From: Bacteroidales bacterium
GTDB taxonomy: Bacteria; Bacteroidota; Bacteroidia; Bacteroidales; WCHB1-69
Reading direction: 5' to 3'
DNA length: 14,215 bases
Assembly: GCA_017527945.1 (NCBI GenBank)
Contig: JAFXPL010000162.1
Span: 1-14,215, forward strand
Of the stretch, positions 14,177-14,215 are shown in pieces. The notes beneath the pieces are model-generated. The model had not been told where the DNA came from and ran no database searches. It worked only from the letters and a program-made list of their open reading frames with translations. Both the position numbers and the translations under genes were made by a program. The first letter of the stretch is position 1, and the number at the start of each line of letters is the position of its first letter.

Positions 14177-14184
14177 TATCTTTG
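14177..14184 (+). promoter_or_regulatory. Bacteroidetes -7 box of the next gene (outside window)
   Basis: TATCTTTG in a T-rich context, 15 bp after the tadA stop, followed by GCGGC as at other promoters here. The gene it serves lies beyond the window. Confidence 0.6.
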
Positions 14185-14199
14185 CGGCTTGTTTTAAAG

Positions 14200-14215
14200 A
14201 ACTTTGAACTTTGAA
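14200..14215. repeat. Start of another AACTTTG heptamer tract, cut by the window end
   Basis: Two full AACTTTG units and the first two bases of a third reach the last base of the window. The unit is the same as in the tract before tadA. Here it lies just downstream of a -7 box, so it would be in the 5' leader of the next transcript. Confidence 0.7.

Overview
The window looks like a chromosomal segment of a GC-rich member of the Bacteroidales. Three things point there: Bacteroidetes-type promoter -7 boxes (TATCTTTG-like) upstream of most genes; a secreted protein ending in a type IX secretion / gliding-motility-associated C-terminal domain; and a lipoprotein combining a DUF5689-like N-terminus with a choice-of-anchor-J-like C-terminus. 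Most genes are housekeeping genes with strongly G/C-biased third codon positions.

Layout. 1-1012: 3' end of rpsA (ribosomal protein S1) with an intrinsic terminator. 1040-2482: membrane serine protease of the NfeD/ClpP class, ending in a 9-bp-period inverted repeat that contains its stop codon. 2493-4067: PepD-type dipeptidase and terminator. 4069-4501: a probable 50-residue minus-strand ORF divergent from a small Smr-domain protein, with a near-palindrome between them. 4656-6011: DUF5689-like lipoprotein. 6185-6881: ribosomal protein L25 (CTC type) with promoter and terminator. 7082-9457: large secreted protein resembling IgGFc-binding-domain proteins, with a T9SS sorting domain. 9521-11359, minus strand: long-chain acyl-CoA synthetase. 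11469-12628, divergent: membrane-anchored LytTR regulator with a 12-bp direct repeat upstream. 12970-13611: endonuclease III. 13727-14161: tRNA adenosine deaminase TadA. 14177-end: promoter of the next gene.

The genes do not form one pathway; most appear to be separate short transcription units, each with its own -7 box and often a very short leader. The unusual material is intergenic. Tandem short repeats (14 octamers, 29 heptamers, a hexamer/heptamer mosaic, 7 more heptamers, and a heptamer run starting at the window end) fill the gaps around lytTR-nth-tadA, and a related 9-bp-period element sits between nfeD and pepD. In three genes (nfeD, lytTR, nth) the stop codon lies inside the repeat, and the repeat units carry TAG or TGA on the coding strand. 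Whether these tracts act in termination or RNA stability, or are only slippage products, cannot be settled here. No phage, CRISPR array, rRNA, tRNA or insertion sequence was recognised.
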